Counted from the first letter of the stretch, positions 26,012 through 35,451 are shown. The stretch: 64,000 nt of DNA from Clostridia bacterium (GCA_029099685.1 JAQXOO010000023.1:1-64000); one strand, 5' to 3'. Numbers and translations are program-made. The notes: generated by a model from the letters alone, not told the origin.

Positions 26012-27726
26012 AGGGCGGTCCTGCCGTGGGAATTCTTCAGTTTAAAAAGGCAAATTGTAAAAATTGCTATAAATGCGTGCGCAACTGCCCGGTAAAAGCC
26101 ATTCGCGTGGCGGATGAGCAGGCGCAGATCGTGGAGGAGGACTGCATCCTCTGCGGCCGCTGCACGGTGGTCTGCCCGCAAAATGCCAAGGAGGACGTCA
26201 GCAGTCTCTCAGATGTGCGCAGGCTGATGGCCCAGGGCAGGGAAGTGGCCGCAGCGGTGGCGCCTTCTTTCACCGCCTATTTTGACGGCTGCGGCTGGGA
26301 CGCGTTTTCCTGCGCCATGAAGCAGCTGGGCTTTTCCCATGTTTATGAAACCGCCGAAGGCGCGCATCTGGTAAAAGGGGAATATGAGCGGCTTGTGCAG
26401 GCCGGGGCTGAAGGGCCTGTGATCTCCACCTGCTGTTCTTCCGTCAATCAATACGTGCAGAAATATCTCCCGGATGCGATCCCCTATATGGCGCCGGTGA
26501 TGACGCCGCTTCGGGCGGTGACACGCCTGATCCGTCAGCGCTGCCCGGGCGCTGCTGTCGTGTTTCTCAGCCCCTGCATCTCTAAAAAGACAGAGACGGT
26601 GGCTCTGGGCTGCGCAGACGGCCCGGATTATGACCTGACCTTTGACGAGCTGGAGGACTGGCTGCGGGAAAGCGGCATCGTGATCGGCAATTCGGACACC
26701 GCCGGTCCTGTCAAGCTGTCCCGGATGTTTCCGGTGACCGGCGGCATCCTGCGCACCATGAAGCGCCAGCCCGGCTGGCGTTATCTGGCGGTGGACGGCA
26801 TGGAGGACTGCATCGCAACGCTGCAGGACGCGGTGGATGGAAAGCTGAAGCGCTGCTTTATTGAAATGTCCGCCTGCGCGGGCTCCTGCATCGGCGGTCC
26901 CGCTTTTCAGAAAAAAGAAAAGAAAAAAGCAGGTGCTGTCGCGGCGGTCCAGAATTCCGCCCTGGATGGCAGCGAGGACGATTTTCTTGTGGAAGAACAG
27001 ATCCGGCTGGAAAGCGCGCTGCACAAGGCTGCGGTTTTCCGCCCGGAACCTTCGGAGGAGCAGCTGAGCAGCATCCTGCGGCGTATGGGCAAAAACACGC
27101 CGGAGGACGAGCTGAACTGCGGCATCTGCGGTTACCCCACCTGTCGCGAAAAAGCAAAAGCGGTCTTTCTTGGCCGGGCGGATATTACCATGTGCCTGCC
27201 GTACATGAAGGAAAAGGCAGAGTCCTATTCCGACAAGATCGTCAATGTGTCACCCAACGCCATCGTGTCCGTGGGCCGGGATCTGCGGGTCAAGCAGATC
27301 AACCAGGCTGCCTGTGACATCTTCGGCATCCGCACGCGGGAGGACATCGTGGGGTATCCCGTTTCCCGCATCCTGGATGAGTTCGATTTTGTACGGATGC
27401 TCAGCGGCGACGGAAAACAAACCCAAACCTATACATATCTCTCCGACTACAATGTCTATCTGGAGCAGGTGTTCCTGTGCGATGAGGACAAGGAGATCGT
27501 CACCTGCATCATGAAAAATGTCACCCAGAGCCGGCAGAAGCGCAATCAGATCCGCCAGGTGAAGCTGCGGACCGCCACCATGGCCGACGAGATCGTGGAA
27601 AAGCAGATGCGCATTGCCCACGAGATCGCCAGCCTGCTGGGCGAGACGGTAGCCGAGACCAAGGTCGCTGTCAACGATTTGAAAAACACCATTATGATGG
27701 ATGAGGACAAAGATGAGCAGAGATAG
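26008..27726 (+). CDS. Group C (HydS-like) sensory [FeFe]-hydrogenase-family protein with ferredoxin, 4Fe-4S and PAS domains
   Basis: CKNCYKCVRNCPVK / CILCGRCTVVCPQ; degenerate H-cluster motifs STCCSSVN, LSPCISKKTE, EMSACAGSCIGGP; CGICGYPTCREKAKAV...C; PAS region SPNAIVSVGRDLRVKQINQAA. Confidence 0.85.
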   Translation: MKGGPAVGILQFKKANCKNCYKCVRNCPVKAIRVADEQAQIVEEDCILCGRCTVVCPQNAKEDVSSLSDVRRLMAQGREVAAAVAPSFTAYFDGCGWDAFSCAMKQLGFSHVYETAEGAHLVKGEYERLVQAGAEGPVISTCCSSVNQYVQKYLPDAIPYMAPVMTPLRAVTRLIRQRCPGAAVVFLSPCISKKTETVALGCADGPDYDLTFDELEDWLRESGIVIGNSDTAGPVKLSRMFPVTGGILRTMKRQPGWRYLAVDGMEDCIATLQDAVDGKLKRCFIEMSACAGSCIGGPAFQKKEKKKAGAVAAVQNSALDGSEDDFLVEEQIRLESALHKAAVFRPEPSEEQLSSILRRMGKNTPEDELNCGICGYPTCREKAKAVFLGRADITMCLPYMKEKAESYSDKIVNVSPNAIVSVGRDLRVKQINQAACDIFGIRTREDIVGYPVSRILDEFDFVRMLSGDGKQTQTYTYLSDYNVYLEQVFLCDEDKEIVTCIMKNVTQSRQKRNQIRQVKLRTATMADEIVEKQMRIAHEIASLLGETVAETKVAVNDLKNTIMMDEDKDEQR

Positions 27727-28891
27727 TCTGATCCTTGGCGACATGATGCTGGAGATCGGCGTTGCCAGCATCAACAAGGAGGGGGAGGTCATCTGCGGAG
27801 ATGTCTGGTGCCAAACCTCCGGGGAGGAGCAGCAGATCATCGTCCTGTCCGACGGTATGGGCAGCGGCGTCAAGGCCAATATCCTGGCCACGCTGACCGC
27901 TCAGATGCTTTCCACCATGCTGGCCGGAAACATCCCCATTGACGAATGCATCATGACGGTATCCGAGACGCTGCCCATGTGCAGGGAGCGAAAGCTGGCC
28001 TATGCGACCTTTACAGCACTGAAGCTTCAAGGCCTGACAGCCTATCTGGTGCGTTATGACAATCCCCCGGTGCTGCTGCTGCGGCGCGGAAAAAGCATCC
28101 GCTTTCCCTACGGCGTTCATTTTGTGGGGGAAAAAGAGATCCATGAAAGCACGCTGCAGCTGGAAGAAGGCGATCTTCTGCTGTTGATGAGCGACGGCAT
28201 CACCCAAGCCGGCCGCGGCAAGACCGGAGACGGCTGGCCCTCTGAGGAGGTTGCTGCGCTGGCAGAGCAGTACGACAGCCCCGGACTGTCTCCCCAGCGG
28301 ATGGCTGCGCTGATCCTGCGGGCGGCACAGTCCCTGAATCTGGATGAGGCGGACGACGACGCCACGGTGATCGCCGTAAAGCTCCGCCGGCGCTGCGCGG
28401 CAAACATCATGATCGGTCCGCCGGAAAACCGTGCGGATGACCAGTCCACCATGCGGCTGTTTTTCTCCAAGGCGGGCGCCCACATCGTTTGCGGCGGCAC
28501 CACCGCGAAAACCGTGGCCGCTTACCTGGGTGAAACGGTCCATACCCTGGCAGACACCGCTACCGAAACGGTGCCGGCCATGCTGCGGATCGATGGTGTG
28601 GATCTTGCAACGGAAGGGCTGCTGACGCTGCAGGCCACATTGGAGCTGGTGCGGGCATACCGGAAAGACTGTATGCTGACGCTGGAGCTGGAAAAGCAGA
28701 GAGACGGAGCCTCTCAGTTAGCGGAGCTGCTGCTGGAGCGGGCCACCGATGTAAACATTTTCTTCGGCACCGCGGTGAATACCGCCAATATTTCTCAGGA
28801 TGTTTCCTTTCAAAGCAAGCTGCAGCTGGCCAAGGACCTGGAAAAGGAACTGACAGAACTGGGCAAAAATGTAAAACTCAGCATGTGCTGA
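27713..28891 (+). CDS. SpoIIE-type PP2C phosphatase with an additional C-terminal domain
   Basis: VLSDGMGSGVKANILA and LLLMSDGI motifs; ~150 aa extra C-terminus. Confidence 0.85.
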   Translation: MSRDSLILGDMMLEIGVASINKEGEVICGDVWCQTSGEEQQIIVLSDGMGSGVKANILATLTAQMLSTMLAGNIPIDECIMTVSETLPMCRERKLAYATFTALKLQGLTAYLVRYDNPPVLLLRRGKSIRFPYGVHFVGEKEIHESTLQLEEGDLLLLMSDGITQAGRGKTGDGWPSEEVAALAEQYDSPGLSPQRMAALILRAAQSLNLDEADDDATVIAVKLRRRCAANIMIGPPENRADDQSTMRLFFSKAGAHIVCGGTTAKTVAAYLGETVHTLADTATETVPAMLRIDGVDLATEGLLTLQATLELVRAYRKDCMLTLELEKQRDGASQLAELLLERATDVNIFFGTAVNTANISQDVSFQSKLQLAKDLEKELTELGKNVKLSMC

Positions 28892-28914
28892 CGATATAAA
28901 AGGGGAAGAAAGCT

Positions 28915-30444
28915 ATGAATTTGACGCAAACTAGAGGCATCGCAACGCGCCTGACTTCCAACCGGAAGCAGATCTTTACAGAGGTTGCCCGCCTGGCATA
29001 TGAAGGCGGCGACTACAGCCGCATGGAGGAATTGCCCTACAAGATCGCCCCCGGCGAGATTTCCAATGACCGGGAATCCATCTTCCTGGAGCGCGCCATT
29101 GTGGGCGAGCGCATCCGTCTGGCAATGGGTCTGCCGCTGCGTTCGGTGACGGAGCACACCAGGCTGTCCGACGGTGTGGAAGAAAGTGCCATCGCGGAAA
29201 AGTACTATGATCCCCCTCTGGTGAACATTATTACCTATGCCTGCAACGCCTGTCCCACCAATCGGTACAGGGTCACCGAGGGCTGCCAGGGCTGCCTGGC
29301 CAGCTTCTGCCAGGAGGTCTGCCCCAAGGGTGCCATCCATTTTGAGCGCGGCAAGTCTGTGATCGATGACAGCAAGTGCATCAGATGCGGTAAATGCGCC
29401 AATGCCTGTCCCTACAACGCCATCATCAAGCAGGAGCGCCCCTGCGCCGCCGCCTGCGGTATGAACGCCATTGAATCCGACGATCACGGCCGTGCCAAGA
29501 TCAACTATGACAAGTGCGTTTCCTGCGGTATGTGCCTGGTATCCTGCCCCTTCGGCGCCATCGCTGACAAAGGCCAGATCTTCCAGCTCATCCACTCCCT
29601 CAAAAAAGGCGACCGGAACATCGCCATCGTGGCCCCGGCTTTTTACGGCCAGTTCGGGCCCGAGGCCACGCCTGAACGTCTGACGGCCGCCATGCGTCAG
29701 CTGGGCTTCAGCGATGTGGTGGAGGTAGCCATCGGCGCCGACCTGTGCACCATCGAGGAGGCCAAGGACTTCCTGCGTGAGGTGCCCGAGTATCAGCCCT
29801 TTATGGCAACCTCCTGCTGCCCCGCGTGGTCCGTCATGACCAAGCGTGAGTTCCCGGAACTGGCCATGAACATCTCCATGGCCATGTCTCCCATGGTACT
29901 GACCGCCCGTATGCTCAAGATGCAGTACCCCGAAGCCAAGATCACCTTTGTGGGTCCCTGCGCCGCCAAAAAGCTGGAAGCCAGCCGCCGCAGCGTCCGC
30001 AGCGACGTGGACTTTGTTCTGACCTTTGAGGAGCTGCAGGGCATGTTCGAGGCAAAGGAGGTAGACTTCGCCGCCATTCCCAAGGAGGACGAGGTTCCTT
30101 TGGACAAGGCGTCTTCCGTGGGACGCAATTTTGCCGTGGGCGGTGGCGTTGCCAGCGCCGTCGTAGCCGCGGCCAAACGCATGGCGCCTGAACGCGAAGT
30201 CAAGGTGGTTGCCGCGCAGGGCCTGGCCGAGTGCAAAAAGATGCTGATGCTGGCCAAGGCCGGCAAGTACAACGGCTACCTGCTGGAGGGCATGTGCTGT
30301 CCGGGCGGCTGTGTCGCCGGTGCCGGCACCATCCAGCCCATTAAGAAGAGTACCGCCGCCATTGGCCTGTATGCCAAGGAAGCACCCTTTGAAAATGCGG
30401 TGGATACGGAATACGACATCACGCTGCCCCTGCTGAAGGACTGA
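28915..30444 (+). CDS. [FeFe] hydrogenase, monomeric group B-like
   Basis: TSCCPAWSVMTK, GPCAAKKLEA, EGMCCPGGCVAGAG H-cluster motifs; several CxxCxxC ferredoxin motifs. Confidence 0.88.
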   Translation: MNLTQTRGIATRLTSNRKQIFTEVARLAYEGGDYSRMEELPYKIAPGEISNDRESIFLERAIVGERIRLAMGLPLRSVTEHTRLSDGVEESAIAEKYYDPPLVNIITYACNACPTNRYRVTEGCQGCLASFCQEVCPKGAIHFERGKSVIDDSKCIRCGKCANACPYNAIIKQERPCAAACGMNAIESDDHGRAKINYDKCVSCGMCLVSCPFGAIADKGQIFQLIHSLKKGDRNIAIVAPAFYGQFGPEATPERLTAAMRQLGFSDVVEVAIGADLCTIEEAKDFLREVPEYQPFMATSCCPAWSVMTKREFPELAMNISMAMSPMVLTARMLKMQYPEAKITFVGPCAAKKLEASRRSVRSDVDFVLTFEELQGMFEAKEVDFAAIPKEDEVPLDKASSVGRNFAVGGGVASAVVAAAKRMAPEREVKVVAAQGLAECKKMLMLAKAGKYNGYLLEGMCCPGGCVAGAGTIQPIKKSTAAIGLYAKEAPFENAVDTEYDITLPLLKD

Positions 30445-30456
30445 CCGAACCCATCC

Positions 30457-30490
30457 GGCCTGCCGTGTCTGAAGACCACGGCAGGCCTTT
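30457..30490 (+). terminator. Rho-independent terminator
   Basis: GGCCTGCCGTG...CACGGCAGGCCTTT. Confidence 0.7.
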
Positions 30491-30516
30491 GCGTCTTTGA
30501 ATTTCTCAAAGGAGGG

Positions 30517-31305
30517 GTGAAGATGGATTTTGGAATGCCTACCCTGATCGAACTGCCTGAGATCCCGGACTGCGCGGCGCTGTGCCGGCAGCTGGGGCTT
30601 CAGTTCGTGGAGCTGAACATGAATCTGCCCCAGTATCAGGTGAACGCCGTGGACGAAGAACAGCTTTTGCGGACTGCAAAGCGTGAAAATATCTATTATA
30701 CCATTCATCTGGACGAAACGCTGGACCCCTGCAATTTCAACCCCTGGGTGGCGGAAGCCTGGACGAAAACCGTGCTGGAAACCATCGGCCTTGCGAAGCG
30801 GCTGGGTGCTCCGGTCCTGAATATGCATCTCAACCGGGGCGTTTATTTCACGCTTCCGGACCGAAAGGTCTTTTTGTATGAGCAGGAGCAGGATCGTTGC
30901 CTGTCCGCCCTCCGGGACTTTCGTGACCGGGCCGCTTATGCCGTGGGAGCAAGCGGGATCCGCCTCTGCATCGAAAACACCGAGGGCTATGACCCGCCGT
31001 TTTTGGAGAAAAGCCTCGATCTGCTGCTGGAAAGCCCGGTCTTTTCCCTGACGCTGGATGTAGGTCACGATGCCTGCATCGGCGGAGCAGACCTGCCCCG
31101 CATTCTGGCACGGAAGTCCCGTCTGACCCATATGCATCTCCACGACAGCACGGGGTCAAACGCCCATCTGCCGCTGGGCGATGGCAGCCTGAATCTCCCT
31201 GCCATGCTGGATCTGGCCCGCCGGCAAAACTGCCGGGTGGTATTGGAGACAAAAACCGTCGCCGGCTTGAAAAAATCTGCTGCATGGCTGAAAACAACGC
31301 TCTGA
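30517..31305 (+). CDS. Sugar phosphate isomerase/epimerase-like TIM-barrel protein
   Basis: LGLQFVELNMN, LCIENTEGYDPPFLEK, SLTLDVGHDACIGG, LTHMHLHDS; xylose-isomerase-like fold. Confidence 0.82.
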   Translation: MKMDFGMPTLIELPEIPDCAALCRQLGLQFVELNMNLPQYQVNAVDEEQLLRTAKRENIYYTIHLDETLDPCNFNPWVAEAWTKTVLETIGLAKRLGAPVLNMHLNRGVYFTLPDRKVFLYEQEQDRCLSALRDFRDRAAYAVGASGIRLCIENTEGYDPPFLEKSLDLLLESPVFSLTLDVGHDACIGGADLPRILARKSRLTHMHLHDSTGSNAHLPLGDGSLNLPAMLDLARRQNCRVVLETKTVAGLKKSAAWLKTTL

Positions 31306-31320
31306 GGAGCGTTGTTTTTC
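31293..31320 (+). terminator. Rho-independent terminator with the stop codon in the loop
   Basis: AACAACGCTC-TGAG-GAGCGTTGTTTTT; TGA stop at 31303-31305. Confidence 0.8.
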
Positions 31321-31364
31321 TTTTTTCAATGTGGTATTATCAAACAATAGGGGAGGGAGCATAT

Positions 31365-32285
31365 ATGGAGCGCAAGCATGATCTGACGCCCAGGCACTAT
31401 GCTTTAGGTGAGATCGCCGATGATCAGATGGCATTTGCCGTGGTCATGGCGCACTATCAGGACCAATGGATCTTTTGCCGCCACAAGGAGCGCACCACCT
31501 GGGAGATCCCCGGCGGCCATATCGAGCCGGGCGAGACTGCGCTGCAGGCTGCGGAGCGGGAGCTGCGGGAAGAGACAGGCGCTGCGTCCTTTACCCTCAC
31601 GCCGGTCTGCGCTTATGGCATCACCAGATACGGTCTTGTCTGTTTTGCCGAGATCGGGGAGCTGGGCCCACTGCCCGATATGGAGATCGGTGAGATCATG
31701 CTTTCCCATGTGCTGCCCAGGGATCTGACCTATCCCCAGGCCCATTCTGTTATTTATGATTGGGTGCAGGGGTGGCGAAATCTTCAGAGCAGCTCTGACG
31801 AGCTGTGGGATGTTTACGACAAGGACCGCCGGCCCACCGGCCGTCTGCACCGCCGGGGCGATCCCATGCCGGAGGGCGATTTTCACCTGACTGTCCATGT
31901 CTGGCTGCAAAACACCGACGGCCGGTTCCTCATCACAAAGCGCGCGCCCAACAAAGGCTACGGAGGGCTTTGGGAATGCACCGGCGGTTCGGCCTTGGCC
32001 GGCGATGACAGTATCACCGCCGCCATCCGTGAGGTCCGGGAAGAAACGGGGCTGTCCGTCCGCCCGGAAAACGGCCGCTGCCTGCTGCAATATCAGGGCT
32101 GGGACTGGTTCACCGATGTGTGGCTGTTCCGCCAGCCCTTTGATACAGAAGCGGTGATCCTCCAGCCTGGAGAGACCTGCGACTACAAGTGGGTCACCCT
32201 GCCCGAGCTTTTGGAATGGGACGCGGCAGGAAAGATGGTGCCTTTCCGCTACGCAAAATCCCTTCTTGCCAATTTGAGTGAATAA
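31365..32285 (+). CDS. Tandem-NUDIX hydrolase domain protein
   Basis: Nudix box 1 GHIEPGETALQAAERELREETGA (intact); box 2 GSALAGDDSITAAIREVREETGL (E to D). Confidence 0.85.
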   Translation: MERKHDLTPRHYALGEIADDQMAFAVVMAHYQDQWIFCRHKERTTWEIPGGHIEPGETALQAAERELREETGAASFTLTPVCAYGITRYGLVCFAEIGELGPLPDMEIGEIMLSHVLPRDLTYPQAHSVIYDWVQGWRNLQSSSDELWDVYDKDRRPTGRLHRRGDPMPEGDFHLTVHVWLQNTDGRFLITKRAPNKGYGGLWECTGGSALAGDDSITAAIREVREETGLSVRPENGRCLLQYQGWDWFTDVWLFRQPFDTEAVILQPGETCDYKWVTLPELLEWDAAGKMVPFRYAKSLLANLSE

Positions 32286-32299
32286 AGGAGTCAACCACC

Positions 32300-34339
32300 A
32301 TGGCGAAAGATATCGACGATCTCCTGCGGGATGTTTTCGGCAACGGCAAAGGCCGCGCCATGTCCACGCAGAAGGCAGAGACATACCTCCAACAGAGCCG
32401 CAGGCTGAACCGCGGTCTGGATGCGCTGGACAAGCAGCAGGAAGACCTGAACAGGCGCTTGCAGGACCAGCTGGACGAACTGAAAAAAATGAGCGGAGAA
32501 CTGGATTTTGAACGTATCCAGAAGGAAGTGGAGAAGGACTTCGGCATTGCCGGAAAGCAAACGGTACCCGCCCGTCCGGAAACTGCCGCGCAGGAAAAGG
32601 ATGCACGCCCCGAGGCTCAGCGTTTTGGCGACCTGCTTCCCAAGCTTACCGGCGAACTGATCGGCCAGGAAGTCTTTTTGAAAAAGCTGGTGATCGCCCT
32701 GAAGCGTCCCTATATCATCGGGTGGGACGCTCCAAAAGGTGTCCGCAACGCCATTCTGGTCCATGGCCGTCCCAATTCCGGGCGGCACACCGCCATACGC
32801 CTGGCGGCTGAAGAGATGGCCCGTGTAGGGCTGCTCCCCAACGGTGAGGTGCAGCGCATGAACCTGTCGCTCTATCCCGGTCAAAGTGAAGAAAAGCTGT
32901 TCCTGCAGGACCTGTACGCAGCTCTTTTGAAGGGCGGGATCCTGGTTTTTGACCACTATGAACAGTGCCATCCGGCCTTTTTGCAGCAGCTTGCAGAGCT
33001 GATCTGCACCGGCAGTCTGAACCTGTCCTCCCGGTATGTCATGCAGAAGGGCAACCTGGTGGATGCCGGTACTGCGCTGGCCTCCGACGCGGTGGGCCGC
33101 ATGGACGCCAACGGAAGCTACCTGATCATCGTTTCCGAAAAAGGCCGGGATAAGCTGGCCGGCTCCTTCGGCGCAAAAGTGGTGGACGCGCTTGGGGATG
33201 TCTGTGCAACAGACGCACTGTCCCGGGAGAGCCTGGAGAAGATCAGCGCCCTGCAGTACAAAAAGCTGCAGGAAAAGGCTGAAAAGCAGCTTGGCTTTAC
33301 ACTGACTGGAAATACAGATGTTGAAAAGTTTCTGGCGGACAAATACAAGCCCGAGAACGGTGTAGGGGATATTCTGGACTATACCAAAGACTGCTTCCAG
33401 GCGCTTGCACAGTACAAGTTGGAAAAGGACGCTCCGGAGCAAACCGTAACGCTGATCTGCGAGGACGGCCATCTGTTTGCCCTGCTGGACGGCGTAAAGA
33501 CCGACCTTCTGTCGCTGCTGCCCGGCGGCTACAAGGGCGAGGTGGACGCAGTAAAAGCCGAGATGGACAAGATCGTGGGTCTGACGGAGATCAAGGAGTA
33601 CATTCTGTCTCTGGAAAAGAATTATAGGGTCCAGGAAATGCGAAAGGCCCAGGGCCTGCCGGTGAGCGGCGTGTCCATGCACATGATCTTCACCGGAAAT
33701 CCGGGTACGGGCAAGACCACGATCGCCCGCCTGGTGTCCAAATATCTCAAGTCCATCGGCGTTCTGTCCGGCGGACAGTTGGTTGAGGTCAGCCGCGCCG
33801 ACCTGGTGGGCAAGTATGTGGGCCATACCGCGCCCCTGACCATGCAGGTCATCAAAAGCGCTCTGGGCGGCGTGCTGTTCATTGACGAAGCCTACTCCCT
33901 GTACCGGGGCAAGGACGACAGCTTCGGACTGGAGGCCATTGACACGCTGGTAAAGGAGATGGAGGACAACCGCGATGATCTCATCGTCATTCTTGCCGGT
34001 TATACCAAAGAGATGGAGACCTTCCTGACGGCCAACTCGGGCCTGCGCAGCCGTTTCCCCAACATCATCGAGTTCCCGGACTACAGCGGGGAGGAGCTGG
34101 CAAAGATCGCGGAGATCAATGCCGCTTCCCGGGGATACCGCCTGTCCCCCGATGCAAAAGAGGCCCTGCTGGACTATTTCTGTGTCATTCAGGCCATGGA
34201 GAGCCGGGAAAGCGGCAACGGACGTCTGGCCAGAAATGTCATTGAAAGCGCCATCCTGGCCCAATCCCGGCGTGTACTGGACCAGCCTGAAGCCCCGCTG
34301 GACCTGCTGGAAAAACGCGATTTTGATCTGTTCGAATAA
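32300..34339 (+). CDS. CbbX/SpoVK-like AAA+ ATPase with an upstream degenerate Clp-like AAA module
   Basis: C-terminal AAA: GNPGTGKTT, LFIDEAYSLY, LRSRFPN; N-terminal module GRPNSGRHTAIR / GILVFDHYEQCHPAFLQQLAELICTGSL. Confidence 0.82.
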   Translation: MAKDIDDLLRDVFGNGKGRAMSTQKAETYLQQSRRLNRGLDALDKQQEDLNRRLQDQLDELKKMSGELDFERIQKEVEKDFGIAGKQTVPARPETAAQEKDARPEAQRFGDLLPKLTGELIGQEVFLKKLVIALKRPYIIGWDAPKGVRNAILVHGRPNSGRHTAIRLAAEEMARVGLLPNGEVQRMNLSLYPGQSEEKLFLQDLYAALLKGGILVFDHYEQCHPAFLQQLAELICTGSLNLSSRYVMQKGNLVDAGTALASDAVGRMDANGSYLIIVSEKGRDKLAGSFGAKVVDALGDVCATDALSRESLEKISALQYKKLQEKAEKQLGFTLTGNTDVEKFLADKYKPENGVGDILDYTKDCFQALAQYKLEKDAPEQTVTLICEDGHLFALLDGVKTDLLSLLPGGYKGEVDAVKAEMDKIVGLTEIKEYILSLEKNYRVQEMRKAQGLPVSGVSMHMIFTGNPGTGKTTIARLVSKYLKSIGVLSGGQLVEVSRADLVGKYVGHTAPLTMQVIKSALGGVLFIDEAYSLYRGKDDSFGLEAIDTLVKEMEDNRDDLIVILAGYTKEMETFLTANSGLRSRFPNIIEFPDYSGEELAKIAEINAASRGYRLSPDAKEALLDYFCVIQAMESRESGNGRLARNVIESAILAQSRRVLDQPEAPLDLLEKRDFDLFE

Positions 34340-34342
34340 AAG

Positions 34343-34376
34343 AAAACCGGCGTGACATAAGTCACGCCGGTTTTCG
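34343..34376. terminator. Bidirectional terminator between convergent genes
   Basis: AAAACCGGCGTGAC-ATAA-GTCACGCCGGTTTT perfect 14-bp stem. Confidence 0.85.
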
Positions 34377-34388
34377 CAAATGGTCCGG

Positions 34389-35312
34389 TTAACGGCGGCG
34401 GGAAAGTCCGCCGCAGCCGCAGCCGTTGCTGCCGGTGTTGGAAGACTGTCCGCAGCCGCCCTGATGACCGTTGTTGTGCTCGCAGCCGTCATGATGACAG
34501 CCGTCGTGGTGAGCGCCGCCGTGGCTGATCTGGACAAAGTCGTTGATCTTGGGCGGGAAGAACTCATCCACGGGGAACTGGAAGTTCTGGAACAGCGCGC
34601 AGGGATCGTCGGGATTGCCGGGGCATTCTTTGTCAGGCATACAGAAGTCGAAGGCGGGGATCAGCAGCTGAACATCCCGTTCCAGCTTAATGATGCTGAA
34701 CTGCCCCAGAGTAACAAAGAGCTGACGGCCTTCGCTATTGACCACAAGATCGTCATCGAAGCAGCCGCAGATCTCGGCGGGGATATCGATGGAAGAACCG
34801 TTGTCACAGCAGGTATCCAGGATCTTGCTGCCCAGCACGACGGGATTGACCACTTCCACCACTGCCACAGGCAGGTTGGTGCGCTCCAGATTCTGAATGT
34901 CCTGGGCATTGCATACGAAGTTGGAACTGAAGATGCGGGCATTGCCCTCGCTGCCGAAGAGCACGGTGCGTTTGTCGAAGATGGCAAGGCCGCACAGCGT
35001 CTTGGGACGGCCTATACCGCAGAACGCGTCCAGGGTCACACGGTAGAAGTAGCGCACATCCACCGTGAAAAATCCACGGTTATAGGTGATGGGCTCTACA
35101 TCGATGCTGGCAAAGAGCAGTTCTGCATTTTTGGCTTTTACATTGATGGCGTTCTCCAGGATCTCCTGGGATGCGCTGGTCAGGAACACGCGCAGATCCC
35201 GGAGACATTCTTTTTCACGGCAAGAGTCATAGACCTTGCGCGTATGGATACAAACAGCCTCTCGAGGCGGAGGATTTCCGCGGAGTGGGCCGGGGGAAAC
35301 CTTTTCAGGCAT
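34389..35312 (-). CDS. Hypothetical protein with Cys/His/Gly-rich C-terminal tail (possible spore-coat or metal-binding protein)
   Basis: Intact 307-aa ORF preceded by CGGGAGGTTCAACG; tail HGGAHHDGCHHDGCEHNNGHQGGCGQSSNTGSNGCGCGG. Confidence 0.65.
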   Translation of the reverse strand: MPEKVSPGPLRGNPPPREAVCIHTRKVYDSCREKECLRDLRVFLTSASQEILENAINVKAKNAELLFASIDVEPITYNRGFFTVDVRYFYRVTLDAFCGIGRPKTLCGLAIFDKRTVLFGSEGNARIFSSNFVCNAQDIQNLERTNLPVAVVEVVNPVVLGSKILDTCCDNGSSIDIPAEICGCFDDDLVVNSEGRQLFVTLGQFSIIKLERDVQLLIPAFDFCMPDKECPGNPDDPCALFQNFQFPVDEFFPPKINDFVQISHGGAHHDGCHHDGCEHNNGHQGGCGQSSNTGSNGCGCGGLSRRR

Positions 35313-35402
35313 ATCGTTGAACCTCCCGAATAGAAATTGAAGGATACCTTCATCCCCAATTTATGCCGCGCCGCAGGGATTGGTGCGTCCGGGTAGGGGG
35401 CA

Positions 35403-35451
35403 GGCGGCCTTCCGCCCGTTGACATTCCGTACCTATGCAAGGGTGGCCGCC
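35403..35451. other. Structured intergenic region, possible non-coding RNA
   Basis: GGCGGCC (35403-35409) pairs with GGCCGCC (35445-35451); inner CCC/GGG pairing; T-tract at ~35476-35482. Confidence 0.3.

Noticed and set aside
28810-31143. 777-aa minus-strand ORF antisense to the hydrogenase and TIM-barrel genes
   Set aside because: Opposite clear [FeFe]-hydrogenase motifs; spans two real genes; composition typical of a reverse-frame artefact.
32291-34567. 758-aa minus-strand ORF antisense to the AAA+ gene
   Set aside because: Antisense artefact; crosses the terminator and overlaps the real Cys/His-rich CDS.
34380-35333. 317-aa plus-strand ORF opposite the Cys/His-rich protein
   Set aside because: The minus frame has an RBS, ordered Cys/His tail and ends at a shared terminator. 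The plus frame starts in the terminator zone and lacks motifs.
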